This document shows positions 25,038 through 33,716 of a stretch of 64,000 bases of DNA, in pieces. The notes beneath the pieces were generated by a model. It saw nothing but the letters and a program-made list of their open reading frames with translations. It was not told where the DNA came from and ran no database searches. The position numbers and the translations under genes were made by a program. The DNA lies in assembly GCA_963706385.1 (NCBI GenBank), contig OY970153.1, positions 62,001-126,000 on the forward strand, read 5' to 3'. The stretch comes from Poindextera sp963706385. GTDB lineage: Bacteria; Pseudomonadota; Alphaproteobacteria; Caulobacterales; Caulobacteraceae. The stretch's first letter is position 1. Each line of letters starts with the position of its first letter.

Positions 25038-25838
25038 TCAGGGCGTCTTGCTCTCGGCTTCGGGCGCGGCCTTGTCCGCCTTGGGCTTGGCGGGCTTTTT
25101 CGCCGGCGCGGCGCTCAGATCGGTCGGGCGATAGTCGGACGCGACCTTGGGTTTGGGCCGGCCCCTGGCCGGCGCGCCGCGCACGGCGAGGATCAGGATG
25201 GCCAGCGCCAGCAACAGCAGGCCAATCGCCACCACGGTCTTGGATGGGACCCGGCCGAGACCCGGCACGTCGAGCGTCGGCGCGCCGGGGATGCTGAGCC
25301 AGTCGGCGTTGAGCGTGTTTGGCGCGCCTTCGGCCGGGGCGTTCGGCGCGGCCGCCGCCGCGGGGACCTCGCTCGGGATCGCGGCGGAGGCGGCCGGGGC
25401 CGGAGCGGCGGCGAGAGCCGGTTTGGCCGGGGGCGAGGACATCGAACGGGCCGCCGCCGCGGCTTGGACCGGCCCGTGCGCGATGTGATAGCGATGGTGG
25501 CGCCGATGACGGCGCCGGCCCTGGGCTGGCGCCGCGCCATGGTCGGGTTGACCGGAGATCGTCGCCCGCGCCTCCGGCGGCGGAGTCTCCGGATTTGGCG
25601 GCGGCGCCATCTGCGATTTGGGTGATGGCGCGGCCGGCGCGGCGGAGGCGGGCGGCGCGCCCAACAGTTCGGGCGAAGGCGGCGGCGGGGCGGCGCTCGA
25701 GGTCGGCGGCGGGGGCGTGTTCTCCCGCGTCGGCGGTCCGCCGCAGGCGGCGAGCGCCAGCAGGCTCAGCATGGCCGCCGCGCCGAGGGCCGCGGCGCGG
25801 CGCGGGGTTGCGCGAGGGCTTGGCGTCGTCCCAGTCAT
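25038..25838 (-). CDS. Pro/Ala-rich lipoprotein with C-terminal membrane helix
   Basis: 266 residues from ATG 25838 (GGAA at good spacing; an in-frame ATG at 25850 is also possible). It has a lipobox LALAAC, then about 130 residues rich in Pro and Ala with a His/Arg cluster (GRRRHRRHHRYH). A single membrane helix (VVAIGLLLLALAILILAV, near 215) and a Lys/Ala-rich tail follow. The double anchoring is odd for a lipoprotein, so the N-terminus may be an ordinary signal instead. Function unknown. Confidence 0.65.
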   Translation of the reverse strand: MTGTTPSPRATPRRAAALGAAAMLSLLALAACGGPPTRENTPPPPTSSAAPPPPSPELLGAPPASAAPAAPSPKSQMAPPPNPETPPPEARATISGQPDHGAAPAQGRRRHRRHHRYHIAHGPVQAAAAARSMSSPPAKPALAAAPAPAASAAIPSEVPAAAAAPNAPAEGAPNTLNADWLSIPGAPTLDVPGLGRVPSKTVVAIGLLLLALAILILAVRGAPARGRPKPKVASDYRPTDLSAAPAKKPAKPKADKAAPEAESKTP

Positions 25839-25997
25839 CGGCGATTCCATTCCTCAGCGATCGATCCGCGGGGCCGAAGGACTCGCGCGCCGAGGCGGCA
25901 CAAAACCACTCTGGCGCAAGGAATCAATAACCTTAGCGCCCTGGCGGGAACCCGATTTACCCGGCGCGCGAGCCGGTTCGGGCAAGGCCTTGTCGGA

Positions 25998-26819
25998 TCA
26001 GGGAACACGGGGCCTGGTCGCGGCGTAGAGCGCCACCGCCGCAGCGGCCGAGACGTTGAGACTTTCGAATCCCCCCGGCATGGGGATGCGGGCCAGGGCG
26101 TCGCAGTGCTCGGCGACCAGCCGGCGCAGGCCCTCGCCCTCGGAGCCCACCACCAGCACCGTCGGCCGATCGTCCAGCACCGCCTCCAGCGTCTCGTCGG
26201 CCGCGCCGTCCAGCCCCACCGCGCGCCAGCCGAGTTCGGTCAGGGTTTCCAGCGCCCGCGACAGATTGGTCGCGCGGGCGTGGGGCAGGACATCGACGGC
26301 GCCGGCGGCGGCCTTGGCCAGGGCGCCGGTCAGCGGCGGGGCGTGGCGGTCCTGCAGGATCACCCCCCGGGCCCCGAAGGCCGCCGCCGAGCGGAAGATG
26401 GCGCCGACGTTCTGCGGGTCGGTCACCTGGTCGAGCATCAGGATGAGGCCGTGAGCCGGCGCACCCAGCTCCTCGATCGAGACGGGCTCCAGCGGCGGGG
26501 ACTTCAGCGCCACCCCCTGGTGGGCGGCGCCGGCCGGCAGATGTTTGCCGATGACGCCCGGCTCGACCGTCTCCAGGCCAGCCAGGCGGCCGAAGCGCTC
26601 GGTGAGCTGGCGGGCGCGCTCGGGGCTGGCGAGGATGCGCCTGGCCGCCTCGCGCCTCGGATTGGCCAGGGCCGCGGCCACCGCGTGCCAGCCCCACAGC
26701 CACTCCGCGCCGCCCGCCTCGGCCCGGGCGCGAGGGGGCGGGCGATGGCCGCGGAACGGCTTGTCCGCGCCGGGTTTTGCGCCCCGTTTGCGGTCGTTGC
26801 GTTCGTGGGAAGAGGACAC
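25998..26819 (-). CDS. rlmB: TrmH-family 23S rRNA 2'-O-methyltransferase
   Basis: 273 residues if it starts at GTG 26819 (GGAG-containing stretch upstream). An in-frame ATG at 27185 lies on the opposite strand of tRNA-Tyr and would add 122 non-homologous residues, so I reject it. The SPOUT motifs are clear: DQVTDPQNVGAIFRSA (motif 1), VVGSEGEGLRRL (motif 2) and IPMPGGFESLNVSAA (motif 3), which form the trefoil knot that binds S-adenosylmethionine. An N-terminal substrate-binding domain begins at GWHAVAAAL. RlmB modifies G2251 in E. coli 23S rRNA; the exact target here is inferred. Confidence 0.88.
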   Translation of the reverse strand: MSSSHERNDRKRGAKPGADKPFRGHRPPPRARAEAGGAEWLWGWHAVAAALANPRREAARRILASPERARQLTERFGRLAGLETVEPGVIGKHLPAGAAHQGVALKSPPLEPVSIEELGAPAHGLILMLDQVTDPQNVGAIFRSAAAFGARGVILQDRHAPPLTGALAKAAAGAVDVLPHARATNLSRALETLTELGWRAVGLDGAADETLEAVLDDRPTVLVVGSEGEGLRRLVAEHCDALARIPMPGGFESLNVSAAAAVALYAATRPRVP

Positions 26820-26878
26820 TATAAGACGCGCTCCGATTTGGGGCCTTTGAGCCTCCGCGACGAGGGCCGGCAGATCTA

Positions 26879-26990
26879 GTGGATCGTAACAAACGGATGA
26901 TTTCCATCCGTTTGTGGTCCGATCCACCAGATTCAAACGCTTGTGGAGCGGCTCGACCGGATGCGGGATGCGTCCGGTCGAGCCGCTCCA
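26879..26990. repeat. Two adjacent hairpins upstream of the tRNA cluster
   Basis: The first palindrome has arms GTGGATCG (26879-26886) and CGATCCAC (26920-26927) with inner arms AAACGGATG/CATCCGTTT (26891-26899, 26905-26913). The second has perfect 18-base arms at 26944-26961 and 26973-26990 (core GCGGCTCGACC). They separate the divergent rlmB and tRNA-Tyr transcripts. Confidence 0.75.
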
Positions 26991-27092
26991 TGGGCATCGG
27001 TCGCAATCGTAGGCGGAGGCTTTTTGTTCGCGAGGAGGTCCGGCTTGCCGGGCGGCCCGGCGGGCGAAGCAGAGGCGCTCCGAAGCGCGCGC

Positions 27093-27178
27093 GGGGGAAT
27101 GTCCCGAGCGGCAAAGGGGGCGGACTGTAAATCCGCTGGCGTACGCCTTCGCAGGTTCGAGTCCTGCTTCCCCCACCA
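27093..27178 (+). tRNA. tRNA-Tyr(GTA)
   Basis: Class II tRNA with a long variable arm. Acceptor GGGGGAA pairs with TTCCCCC; anticodon loop CTGTAAA gives GTA; T-arm GCAGG/CCTGC around TTCGAGT. Discriminator A and CCA are encoded. Confidence 0.96.
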
Positions 27179-27250
27179 CGCGCATCGAGCGTCAGCCGGA
27201 GGCCCCGGACCAGTTGAGGAGAGATTTGCGGCCGGCCCGCATGGAGACCT

Positions 27251-27324
27251 GCGGGTATAGCACAATGGTAGTGCAGCAGCCTTCCAAGCTGAGGATGCGG
27301 GTTCGATTCCCGCTACCCGCTCCA
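27251..27324 (+). tRNA. tRNA-Gly(TCC)
   Basis: Acceptor GCGGGTA pairs with TACCCGC; anticodon loop CTTCCAA gives TCC; T-arm GCGGG/CCCGC around TTCGATT. Discriminator T and CCA are encoded. It lies 46 bases before tuf, the usual tRNA-tuf arrangement. Confidence 0.96.
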
Positions 27325-27369
27325 GATCTCCGAGTTAACGTAAACCCAAGCCGCTAAAAGGTAAGCACG

Positions 27370-28560
<1,191 letters not shown>

Positions 28561-28621
28561 AACCCCTCTCCCGGAGGGAGAGGAAGGGGCCCGCGCCGAA
28601 GGCGTGGGAAGGTGAGGGGTT
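28561..28621. repeat. Palindromic repeat after tuf
   Basis: AACCCCTCTCCCGG ... GTGAGGGGTT forms outer inverted arms with inner pairing CTCTCCC/GGGAGAG and GCGCC/GGCGT. It belongs to the CCCTCTCC-type repeat family also seen at about 57255-57320. It may help terminate tuf transcription, though there is no T-run. Confidence 0.6.
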
Positions 28622-28655
28622 ACGGCGTCGCGGGATGAAGCGACGGCGCCCTACG

Positions 28656-28842
28656 CCTCATCCTCCCGCCCGCTGCGCGGTCGGGCCCCTCCTTCTCCCC
28701 ACGGGAGAAGGTAAGATGCGGCGAGCCGCACGATGGAGAAACTGCGCTTCGCCATCCGCGAGGGCAGCCGCACCGTCGGCGCCCTCATCCTCCCGCCCGC
28801 TGCGCGGTCGGGCCCCTCCTTCTCCCCACGGGAGAAGGTAAG
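28656..28842. repeat. Two perfect 60-base direct repeats flanking a tuf fragment
   Basis: 28656-28715 and 28783-28842 are identical over 60 bases (CCTCATCCTCCCGCCC ... GAGAAGGTAAG). Each unit carries an internal hairpin-forming stretch (CTTCTCCCCACGGGAGAAG). A shorter relative follows at about 28852-28872, and a copy in the opposite orientation is at 57164-57219. The 67-base segment between the two repeats contains the duplicated 3' end of tuf. Confidence 0.85.
28733..28783 (+). pseudogene. Duplicated fragment of the 3' end of tuf
   Basis: These 51 bases encode MEKLRFAIREGSRTVGA, near-identical to codons close to the tuf C-terminus (MEEKLRFAIREGGRTVGA, from about 28480). One codon is missing and two or three bases differ. 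It has no downstream reading frame of its own worth calling and lies between the two 60-base repeats. Most simply a by-product of duplication or failed conversion involving tuf and the repeat next to it. Confidence 0.8.
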
Positions 28843-28989
28843 AAGCCGACCTCCTCACGGGAGAAGGCCAGAAGGCGACATGAGCCGGGACGTTGCGCCA
28901 CGCCTTTGGGCTTGCTAAACGACGCGGCTCTCGGCTCTGAGCCGCGCGCTGGCGGGCGGTGGTCTTCCGGCGCACTGTTCATTGCCTGG

Positions 28990-29065
28990 AGGAGTGTAGC
29001 TCAGCTGGTAGAGCATCGGTCTCCAAAACCGAGGGCCGGGGGTTCGAATCCCTCCACTCCTGCCA
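28990..29065 (+). tRNA. tRNA-Trp(CCA)
   Basis: Acceptor AGGAGTG pairs with CACTCCT; anticodon loop CTCCAAA gives CCA; D-arm AGCTCAGCTGGTAGAGC; T-arm with TTCGAAT. Discriminator G and CCA are encoded. Located just before secE, as in many bacteria. Confidence 0.96.
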
Positions 29066-29133
29066 CTATCTATTAGGTCTGGGGCGCGCCGCCGGCGCCA
29101 GCCCCCTCGTCAAAGAAGGTCGTAACCGCTCCA

Positions 29134-29427
29134 ATGGCCAAGAATTTGGGCCTAACCTCGAAAGGCGGCGCCGCACGGCCGCCCGCCAAGCCGGCGCCGG
29201 CGGTCAAGGGCGCGACGCCCGATGCGCCGAAGCGACCGTTCAACCCCGCGCAGTTCGTCAGCGAGGTGCGGGCCGAGGCGCGCAAGATCACCTGGACCAG
29301 CCGCCAGGAGACCTGGATCACTTCGGTGATGGTGTTCATCATGGTGCTGTTGACGGCGCTGTTTTTCGTGGTGGTGGACTCTGTCCTCGGCTACGGCATG
29401 CAGACCTTGCTGAAATTCGCGGCCTAA
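29134..29427 (+). CDS. secE: Preprotein translocase subunit SecE
   Basis: 97 residues. A polar Ala/Pro/Lys N-terminal half is followed by the conserved amphipathic region (FVSEVRAEARKITWTSRQET) and one membrane helix (SVMVFIMVLLTALFFVVVD). SecE clamps the SecY channel in the inner membrane. The gene order tRNA-Trp-secE-nusG supports the call. Confidence 0.95.
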   Translation: MAKNLGLTSKGGAARPPAKPAPAVKGATPDAPKRPFNPAQFVSEVRAEARKITWTSRQETWITSVMVFIMVLLTALFFVVVDSVLGYGMQTLLKFAA

Positions 29428-29441
29428 AGGACCCTCTCGCC

Positions 29442-30014
29442 ATGCCCGCCGCCGAAGCCGCCGAAGCGCGCCCATCCAACCCCCGCCACAAGTGGTACAT
29501 CGTCCACGCCTACTCGAACTTCGAGAAGAAGGTCGCCGAGTCGATCCGCGAGCAGGCCAAAAGCCAGGGGCTGGAGGACTGTTTCTCCGAGATCCTGGTG
29601 CCGACCGAGGACGTGATCGAGATCCGCCGCGGCCGCAAGGTCAACGCCGAGCGCAAGTTCTTCCCCGGCTACGTGCTGGTGAAGATGGACCTCTCGGACG
29701 AGGCCTACCACCTGATCAAGAACACCCCCAAGGTCACCGGCTTTTTGGGGTCCGGCTCCAAGCCGATGCCGGTGTCCGAGAAGGAAGTCGCCCGCATCAT
29801 CGGCGCGATCGAAGAGGGCGTCGAGCGGCCGAAACCGACCATCACCTTCGAGATCGGCGAGACCGTGCGGGTGATCGACGGCCCGTTCGCCAGCTTCAAC
29901 GGCTCGGTCGAGCAGGTCGACGAGGACCGCGCCCGCCTGCGCGTGACGGTGTCGATCTTCGGCCGCGCCACCCCGGTCGAACTGGAATACGCCCAGGTCG
30001 AAAAGACCAGCTAG
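29442..30014 (+). CDS. nusG: Transcription termination/antitermination factor NusG
   Basis: 190 residues from ATG 29442, fourteen bases after secE. The NGN domain (KWYIVHAYSNFEKKVAESI) is followed by the KOW domain (GETVRVIDGPFASFNGSVEQ). It binds RNA polymerase and couples it to Rho or the ribosome. The frame is open upstream across tRNA-Trp, but only this start matches the family. Confidence 0.96.
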   Translation: MPAAEAAEARPSNPRHKWYIVHAYSNFEKKVAESIREQAKSQGLEDCFSEILVPTEDVIEIRRGRKVNAERKFFPGYVLVKMDLSDEAYHLIKNTPKVTGFLGSGSKPMPVSEKEVARIIGAIEEGVERPKPTITFEIGETVRVIDGPFASFNGSVEQVDEDRARLRVTVSIFGRATPVELEYAQVEKTS

Positions 30015-30028
30015 GCGGGAAATTTGAA

Positions 30029-30116
30029 CCACGAAGAGCACGAAGGTCACGAAGGGCTCGCTGCGGATGTCGAGAACCTTGGTGCTCTAACTTCGTGACC
30101 TTCGTGCTCTTGGTGG
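30029..30116. repeat. ACGAAGG-type inverted repeat between nusG and rplK
   Basis: Arms 30029-30054 (CCACGAAGAGCACGAAGG...) and 30091-30116 match in 25 of 26 positions in inverted orientation, around a 36-base loop. A half copy lies at 22470-22500. It sits inside the expected nusG-rplK operon, in a 301-base spacer where otherwise I see only the rplK leader. Confidence 0.8.
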
Positions 30117-30315
30117 TGGAATCCGATCGCCATCCAGACCGCGCAACCGCATTGCCCAGGCGGACGCTAGCTGCTACACGCCCGCCCTTCGCTCATATGC
30201 TGCGCGAACGTTGTCCCTTGGGGACCGCGAAACCCGTGGGAGGGGCAGGTCATCCGAACCCCGCACCACGGCTCATCAACCGGGCCGGCGCGTGCCGGCC
30301 GCATGAGAGGACAAG

Positions 30316-30747
30316 ATGGCCAAGAAGATCCTGGGCTATATCAAGCTGCAGGTGCCCGCCGGCGCCGCCACGCCCTCGCCGCCCATCGGGCCGGCGCTGG
30401 GCCAGCGGGGCGTCAACATCATGGGCTTCTGCAAGGAATTCAACGCCCGGACGGAGAACGTCCAGAAGGGCACGCCCCTGCCGACGGTGATCACCGTCTA
30501 TCAGGACAAGTCGTTCACCTTCGTCACCAAGACCCCGCCGGCGACCTTCTATCTGAAGCAGGCCGCGGGCCTGAAGTCCGGCGCCAAGCTGACCGGCCGC
30601 GAGACCGTCGGTGAGGTCTCCCGCAGCCAGCTGCGCGAGATCGCCGAGAAGAAGATGAAGGACCTCAACGCCAACGACATCGAAGCCGCCGCCCGGATCA
30701 TCGAGGGTTCGGCGCGCGCGATGGGCCTTCGCGTGGTGGAGAACTGA
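30316..30747 (+). CDS. rplK: Ribosomal protein L11
   Basis: 143 residues. Characteristic N-terminus (GYIKLQVPAGAATPSPPIGPALG) and C-terminal rRNA-binding domain (KMKDLNANDIEAAARIIEGS). Part of the GTPase-associated centre with 23S rRNA. GAGAGGACAAG precedes the start. Two bases separate it from rplA. Confidence 0.97.
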   Translation: MAKKILGYIKLQVPAGAATPSPPIGPALGQRGVNIMGFCKEFNARTENVQKGTPLPTVITVYQDKSFTFVTKTPPATFYLKQAAGLKSGAKLTGRETVGEVSRSQLREIAEKKMKDLNANDIEAAARIIEGSARAMGLRVVEN

Positions 30748-30749
30748 TC

Positions 30750-31439
30750 ATGCCCAAGCCCGCGAAACGCATCCAGGCCCGCACCGGCGACCGCGACGCC
30801 GTGCTGCCGGTCGAAGCCGCCATCAAGCTGGTCAAGGCCAACGCCACCGCCAAGTTCGACGAGACCGTCGAGATCGCGGTCAACCTGGGCGTCGATCCGC
30901 GCCACGCCGACCAGAACGTGCGCGGCGTCGTCTCCCTGCCCTCGGGCACCGGCCGCGACGTGCGCGTGGCGGTGATCGCCAAGGACGCCAAGGCCGCCGA
31001 AGCCACCGCCGCCGGGGCCGACATCGTCGGCGCCGAGGATCTGGTCGAGCGCATCCAGGGCGGGTTCCTGGACTTCGACCGGGTGATCGCCACCCCCGAC
31101 ATGATGGCCCTGGTCGGCCGTCTGGGTAAGGTTCTGGGCCCGCGCGGCCTGATGCCGAACCCGCGGGTCGGCACCGTCACCCCCAACGTCGGCCAGGCGG
31201 TCAAGGACGCCAAGGGCGGGGCGATCGAGTTCCGGGTCGAGAAGGCCGGCATCGTCCACGCCGGCGTCGGCAAGGCCTCGTTCACCGAGGACGCGCTGTT
31301 GGCCAACGTCCGCGCCCTGGTCGACGCCCTGAACAAGGCCAAGCCGTCCGGCGCCAAGGGAATCTACATCAAGCGCATCTCGCTCAGCTCCACCATGGGG
31401 CCGGGGGTGAAGGTCGAGCTGACCAGCGTCAACGCGTAG
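30750..31439 (+). CDS. rplA: Ribosomal protein L1
   Basis: 229 residues, normal length. Conserved VRGVVSLPSGTGRDVRVAV and GPRGLMPNPRVGTVT segments. Forms the L1 stalk at the ribosomal E site and normally represses its own operon. The next operon gene, rplJ, would be expected within a few hundred bases, but an IS element begins 21 bases after this stop codon. Confidence 0.97.
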   Translation: MPKPAKRIQARTGDRDAVLPVEAAIKLVKANATAKFDETVEIAVNLGVDPRHADQNVRGVVSLPSGTGRDVRVAVIAKDAKAAEATAAGADIVGAEDLVERIQGGFLDFDRVIATPDMMALVGRLGKVLGPRGLMPNPRVGTVTPNVGQAVKDAKGGAIEFRVEKAGIVHAGVGKASFTEDALLANVRALVDALNKAKPSGAKGIYIKRISLSSTMGPGVKVELTSVNA

Positions 31440-31521
31440 GGCGCGCTGACTTTAGATTGTGATCCTCCCTCGTTTCAGTGGACACCCATGCTAGCTCTTA
31501 GGAGCTGGAGAGGAGTGTCAG

Positions 31522-31836
31522 ATGAGCGCGACGCGTCGGGTGTTTCCGGAGGCTTTCAAGCGCGAGGCGGTTGACCGTGTGGCCACGAGCGGCCTGTCGG
31601 CGGGCAAGGTGGCGGCCGAGCTGGGCCTGCACGAGACGGTGCTGCGACGATGGATGATGCAGTACGGGGCGCAGGCGACGGGGGCGGCGAGGCGCCCCAA
31701 CACGCAAGCGCCGGCCCCGTCGCCGTCTGATCTGGCCTCGGAGAACGCCCGGCTGCGGCGCGAGAACGAGCGGCTGCGCATGGAGCGCGACATCTTAAAA
31801 AAAGCCGCGCTCATCTTCGGAGCGGCCTCCCGATGA
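31522..31836 (+). CDS. IS3-family transposase OrfA
   Basis: 104 residues: an N-terminal helix-turn-helix (RVFPEAFKREAVDRVATSG, GKVAAELGLHETVLRRW) that recognises the element ends, and a C-terminal leucine-zipper-like helix (SENARLRRENERLRMERDI). A run of seven A at 31797-31803, in register as A-AAA-AAA, is a classical -1 frameshift site that would fuse OrfA to OrfB. Confidence 0.92.
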   Translation: MSATRRVFPEAFKREAVDRVATSGLSAGKVAAELGLHETVLRRWMMQYGAQATGAARRPNTQAPAPSPSDLASENARLRRENERLRMERDILKKAALIFGAASR

Positions 31837-32693
31837 AGTTCGGGTTCGTCGATGAGCATCGCAGCGTCTGGCCGGTTCGGGTGATGTGCGCGGTCCTGGG
31901 CCTGTCGGCCAGCGGCTACTACGCCTGGCGCGATCGACCCGAGAGCCGCCGCGCCGCGGCCAACCGCGCGCTGCTGGGCGACATCCGCCTGATCCACGCG
32001 GAGAGCAGCGGGACCTACGGTTCGCCGCGCATCCACGCCGTTCTGCGTGGCCATGGCCGACGTATCGGGCGCTCTCGGATCGAGCGGCTGATGCGCCGCG
32101 CCGGGCTTCGCGGCCTGGCGGCGCTGCCGCGGCGCACGCGCACGACCGACAGCCGCCACGGCTATCCGATCGCGCCCAACAGGCTCGGCCGCAACTTCAC
32201 GGCGCGGGCGCCCAACCAGGTCTGGCTCGCCGACCTGACCTACATCCCCACCGGCGAAGGCTGGCTCTACTTGGCCGGCGTCCTCGACATGCACACCCGC
32301 AAGCTGGTCGGCTGGTCGATGCGCGAGACCCTGCACACCGAGATCGCTCTCGACGCGCTGAAAATGGCCGTCGAGCGCCAGCGACCCGCGCCGGGGCTGA
32401 TCCATCACTCCGACCGCGGCATCCAGTACGCCGCCGAGGCCTATCGACTGGCCCTTGCCCGGTCAGGGATCACGCCCTCCATGAGCCGCAAGGGCGACTG
32501 CTGGGACAACGCCCCGATGGAGAGCTTCTTCCACACCCTCAAGACCGAGCGGGTACACCACCGGGTCTACGCCACCCGGGCCGAGGCCCGCCGCGATCTG
32601 TTCGGATACATCGAGGGCTTCTACAATCCCCGCCGCCTGCACTCGGCCCTGGGCTACATCAGCCCAGCCGAGATGGAGCGCAGAGCGGCATAA
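31833..32693 (+). CDS. IS3-family transposase OrfB (DDE integrase domain)
   Basis: 286 residues in the -1 frame relative to OrfA, overlapping it by four bases. The catalytic DDE triad is intact: D in WLADLTYIP, D in HHSDRGIQY, E in NAPMESFFHTLK. An HTH_21-type region (HAESSGTYGSPRIHAVL) precedes the rve core. The element therefore appears potentially active. Confidence 0.93.
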   Translation: MKFGFVDEHRSVWPVRVMCAVLGLSASGYYAWRDRPESRRAAANRALLGDIRLIHAESSGTYGSPRIHAVLRGHGRRIGRSRIERLMRRAGLRGLAALPRRTRTTDSRHGYPIAPNRLGRNFTARAPNQVWLADLTYIPTGEGWLYLAGVLDMHTRKLVGWSMRETLHTEIALDALKMAVERQRPAPGLIHHSDRGIQYAAEAYRLALARSGITPSMSRKGDCWDNAPMESFFHTLKTERVHHRVYATRAEARRDLFGYIEGFYNPRRLHSALGYISPAEMERRAA

Positions 32694-32750
32694 CCCCGTC
32701 CACTTTTTCGGGGGAAGATCACTTGATCCAAACCCCGACCCTTCGCTTGT

Positions 32751-32784
32751 CTAGCTGGCTAGGCGTTGCTATCTATCCGGCTAG
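32751..32784. promoter_or_regulatory. Possible VapB operator/promoter
   Basis: A palindrome CTAGC-TG-GCTAG at 32751-32762 and a further GGCTAG half site at 32779-32784 lie just upstream of the antitoxin ATG. Antitoxin-toxin complexes usually repress their own promoter through such repeats. Position and symmetry only; no clear -35/-10. Confidence 0.4.
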
Positions 32785-32795
32785 ATGAGGGTCCC

Positions 32796-33029
32796 ATGCC
32801 GTTCCACATTCGCGATCCAGAGACCGACGCGCTGGTGCGCGAACTCGCCCGTCGACGCCACGTCGGCTTGACGGACGCGGTGAAGCTCGCGGTGAGTTCC
32901 GAGCTCGAGCGGGACGCGGTCCCGCTGCGCGAGAGAATACGGCCGCTGCAGGCTGAAGTGGCGGCTTGGCCGCGAACCGGGCTAAAGGCGGACAAGGCGT
33001 TCTTCGACGAACTGTCGGGCGACGATTGA
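32796..33029 (+). CDS. VapB-family antitoxin
   Basis: 77 residues from ATG 32796 (GATGAGGG upstream). It matches the Rv0623-like/PSK-type antitoxins: an N-terminal DNA-binding part with RDPETDALVRELARR and TDAVKLAVSSELER, and a C-terminal toxin-neutralising tail with a Trp. Its stop codon overlaps the toxin start by one base (TGATG), the usual toxin-antitoxin coupling. It lies 75 bases after the IS element. Confidence 0.85.
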   Translation: MPFHIRDPETDALVRELARRRHVGLTDAVKLAVSSELERDAVPLRERIRPLQAEVAAWPRTGLKADKAFFDELSGDD

Positions 33030-33424
33030 TGTTCATCGACGCTTCCGCCCTGTGCGCGATCCTCCTTGGCGAGGACGACGCCGCGGCCACCGCCGACAAG
33101 ATCGAAGCCGCGCCCCTGCGGATAACATCCGCCATCGCGGCGTTCGAGACCGTTCGGGCTCTCATGCGGGAAGGCCGCGGCGAGCCTCGTCGGGCTCGGA
33201 CAATCGTGGACGAGTTCCTGCGAGAGGCCGATGTGAGCTGCGTCGCGATCGGCAAGGCCGAGCTAGACGTCGCTCTGGACGCCATGGATCGTTTCGGCAA
33301 GGGCCGGCATCCCGCGCGGCTGAACATGGGCGACTGCTTCGCCTACGCCTGCGCGCGCGTTCACAGCCAGCCGCTGCTGTTCAAGGGCGACGATTTCACT
33401 AGGACGGACATCGACGCGGCTTAA
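33029..33424 (+). CDS. VapC-family PIN-domain toxin
   Basis: 131 residues. The PIN-domain acidic residues are present: D4 (MFIDASAL), E40 (AAFETVRAL), D102 (LNMGDCFAYA) and D121/D122 near the end (FKGDDF). VapC toxins are RNases, often cutting tRNAs or 23S rRNA. With its antitoxin it fills the space between the IS element and rplJ. The active site looks intact, so I expect a working toxin. Confidence 0.87.
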   Translation: MFIDASALCAILLGEDDAAATADKIEAAPLRITSAIAAFETVRALMREGRGEPRRARTIVDEFLREADVSCVAIGKAELDVALDAMDRFGKGRHPARLNMGDCFAYACARVHSQPLLFKGDDFTRTDIDAA

Positions 33425-33716
33425 GCGCGGCCTTGAATCCCGTCCCCCGATAGTCTAAACGCCCCCACTTCCGGCGTCGGGCTCGCACCCGTCGCCGATC
33501 CTGTCCGAGAACCGCGGGCCTTTTGGCTTAATCCTTTCACCGCGGGGAGACGGGGAGCAGACACCGGCTTGATCCGTCCTCGTTTCGCGGGGAGGGGCGG
33601 GCGGCGCGAGCATCCTGGGACAGGCTGAGCCGATGGGCGCGCGGGCGCAAACCCGCGCGTGCGTCGTTTTCGGCTGCCGGATTGGCCGGCCGCCCGACTG
33701 AGTAACGGAGACCGCA

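Larger units (their letters stand above)
31460..32721 (+). mobile_element. Complete IS3-family insertion sequence
   Basis: 1,262 bases bounded by imperfect 24-base terminal inverted repeats (31460-31483 and 32698-32721; both start TGATC and end AGTGGAC, 18 of 24 positions matching). It holds two overlapping transposase frames with a frameshift signal. The ends are TG...CA as in IS3 elements. I see no matching 3-5 base target duplication directly outside (GATTG on the left, CTTGA on the right), so one flank has probably changed since insertion. Confidence 0.9.

Noticed and set aside
26820..27185. N-terminal extension of rlmB to an ATG at 27185
   Set aside because: It would run antisense through tRNA-Tyr and two hairpins and add 122 residues unlike the family. 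GTG 26819 gives a normal length.
28561..28990. CRISPR-like array downstream of tuf
   Set aside because: Only two perfect 60-base units, one spacer derived from tuf, palindromic REP character and no cas genes.
33425..33716. L10 autoregulatory leader of rplJ
   Set aside because: Expected here, but I could not draw a convincing kink-turn and stem from the sequence, so it is not listed as a feature.
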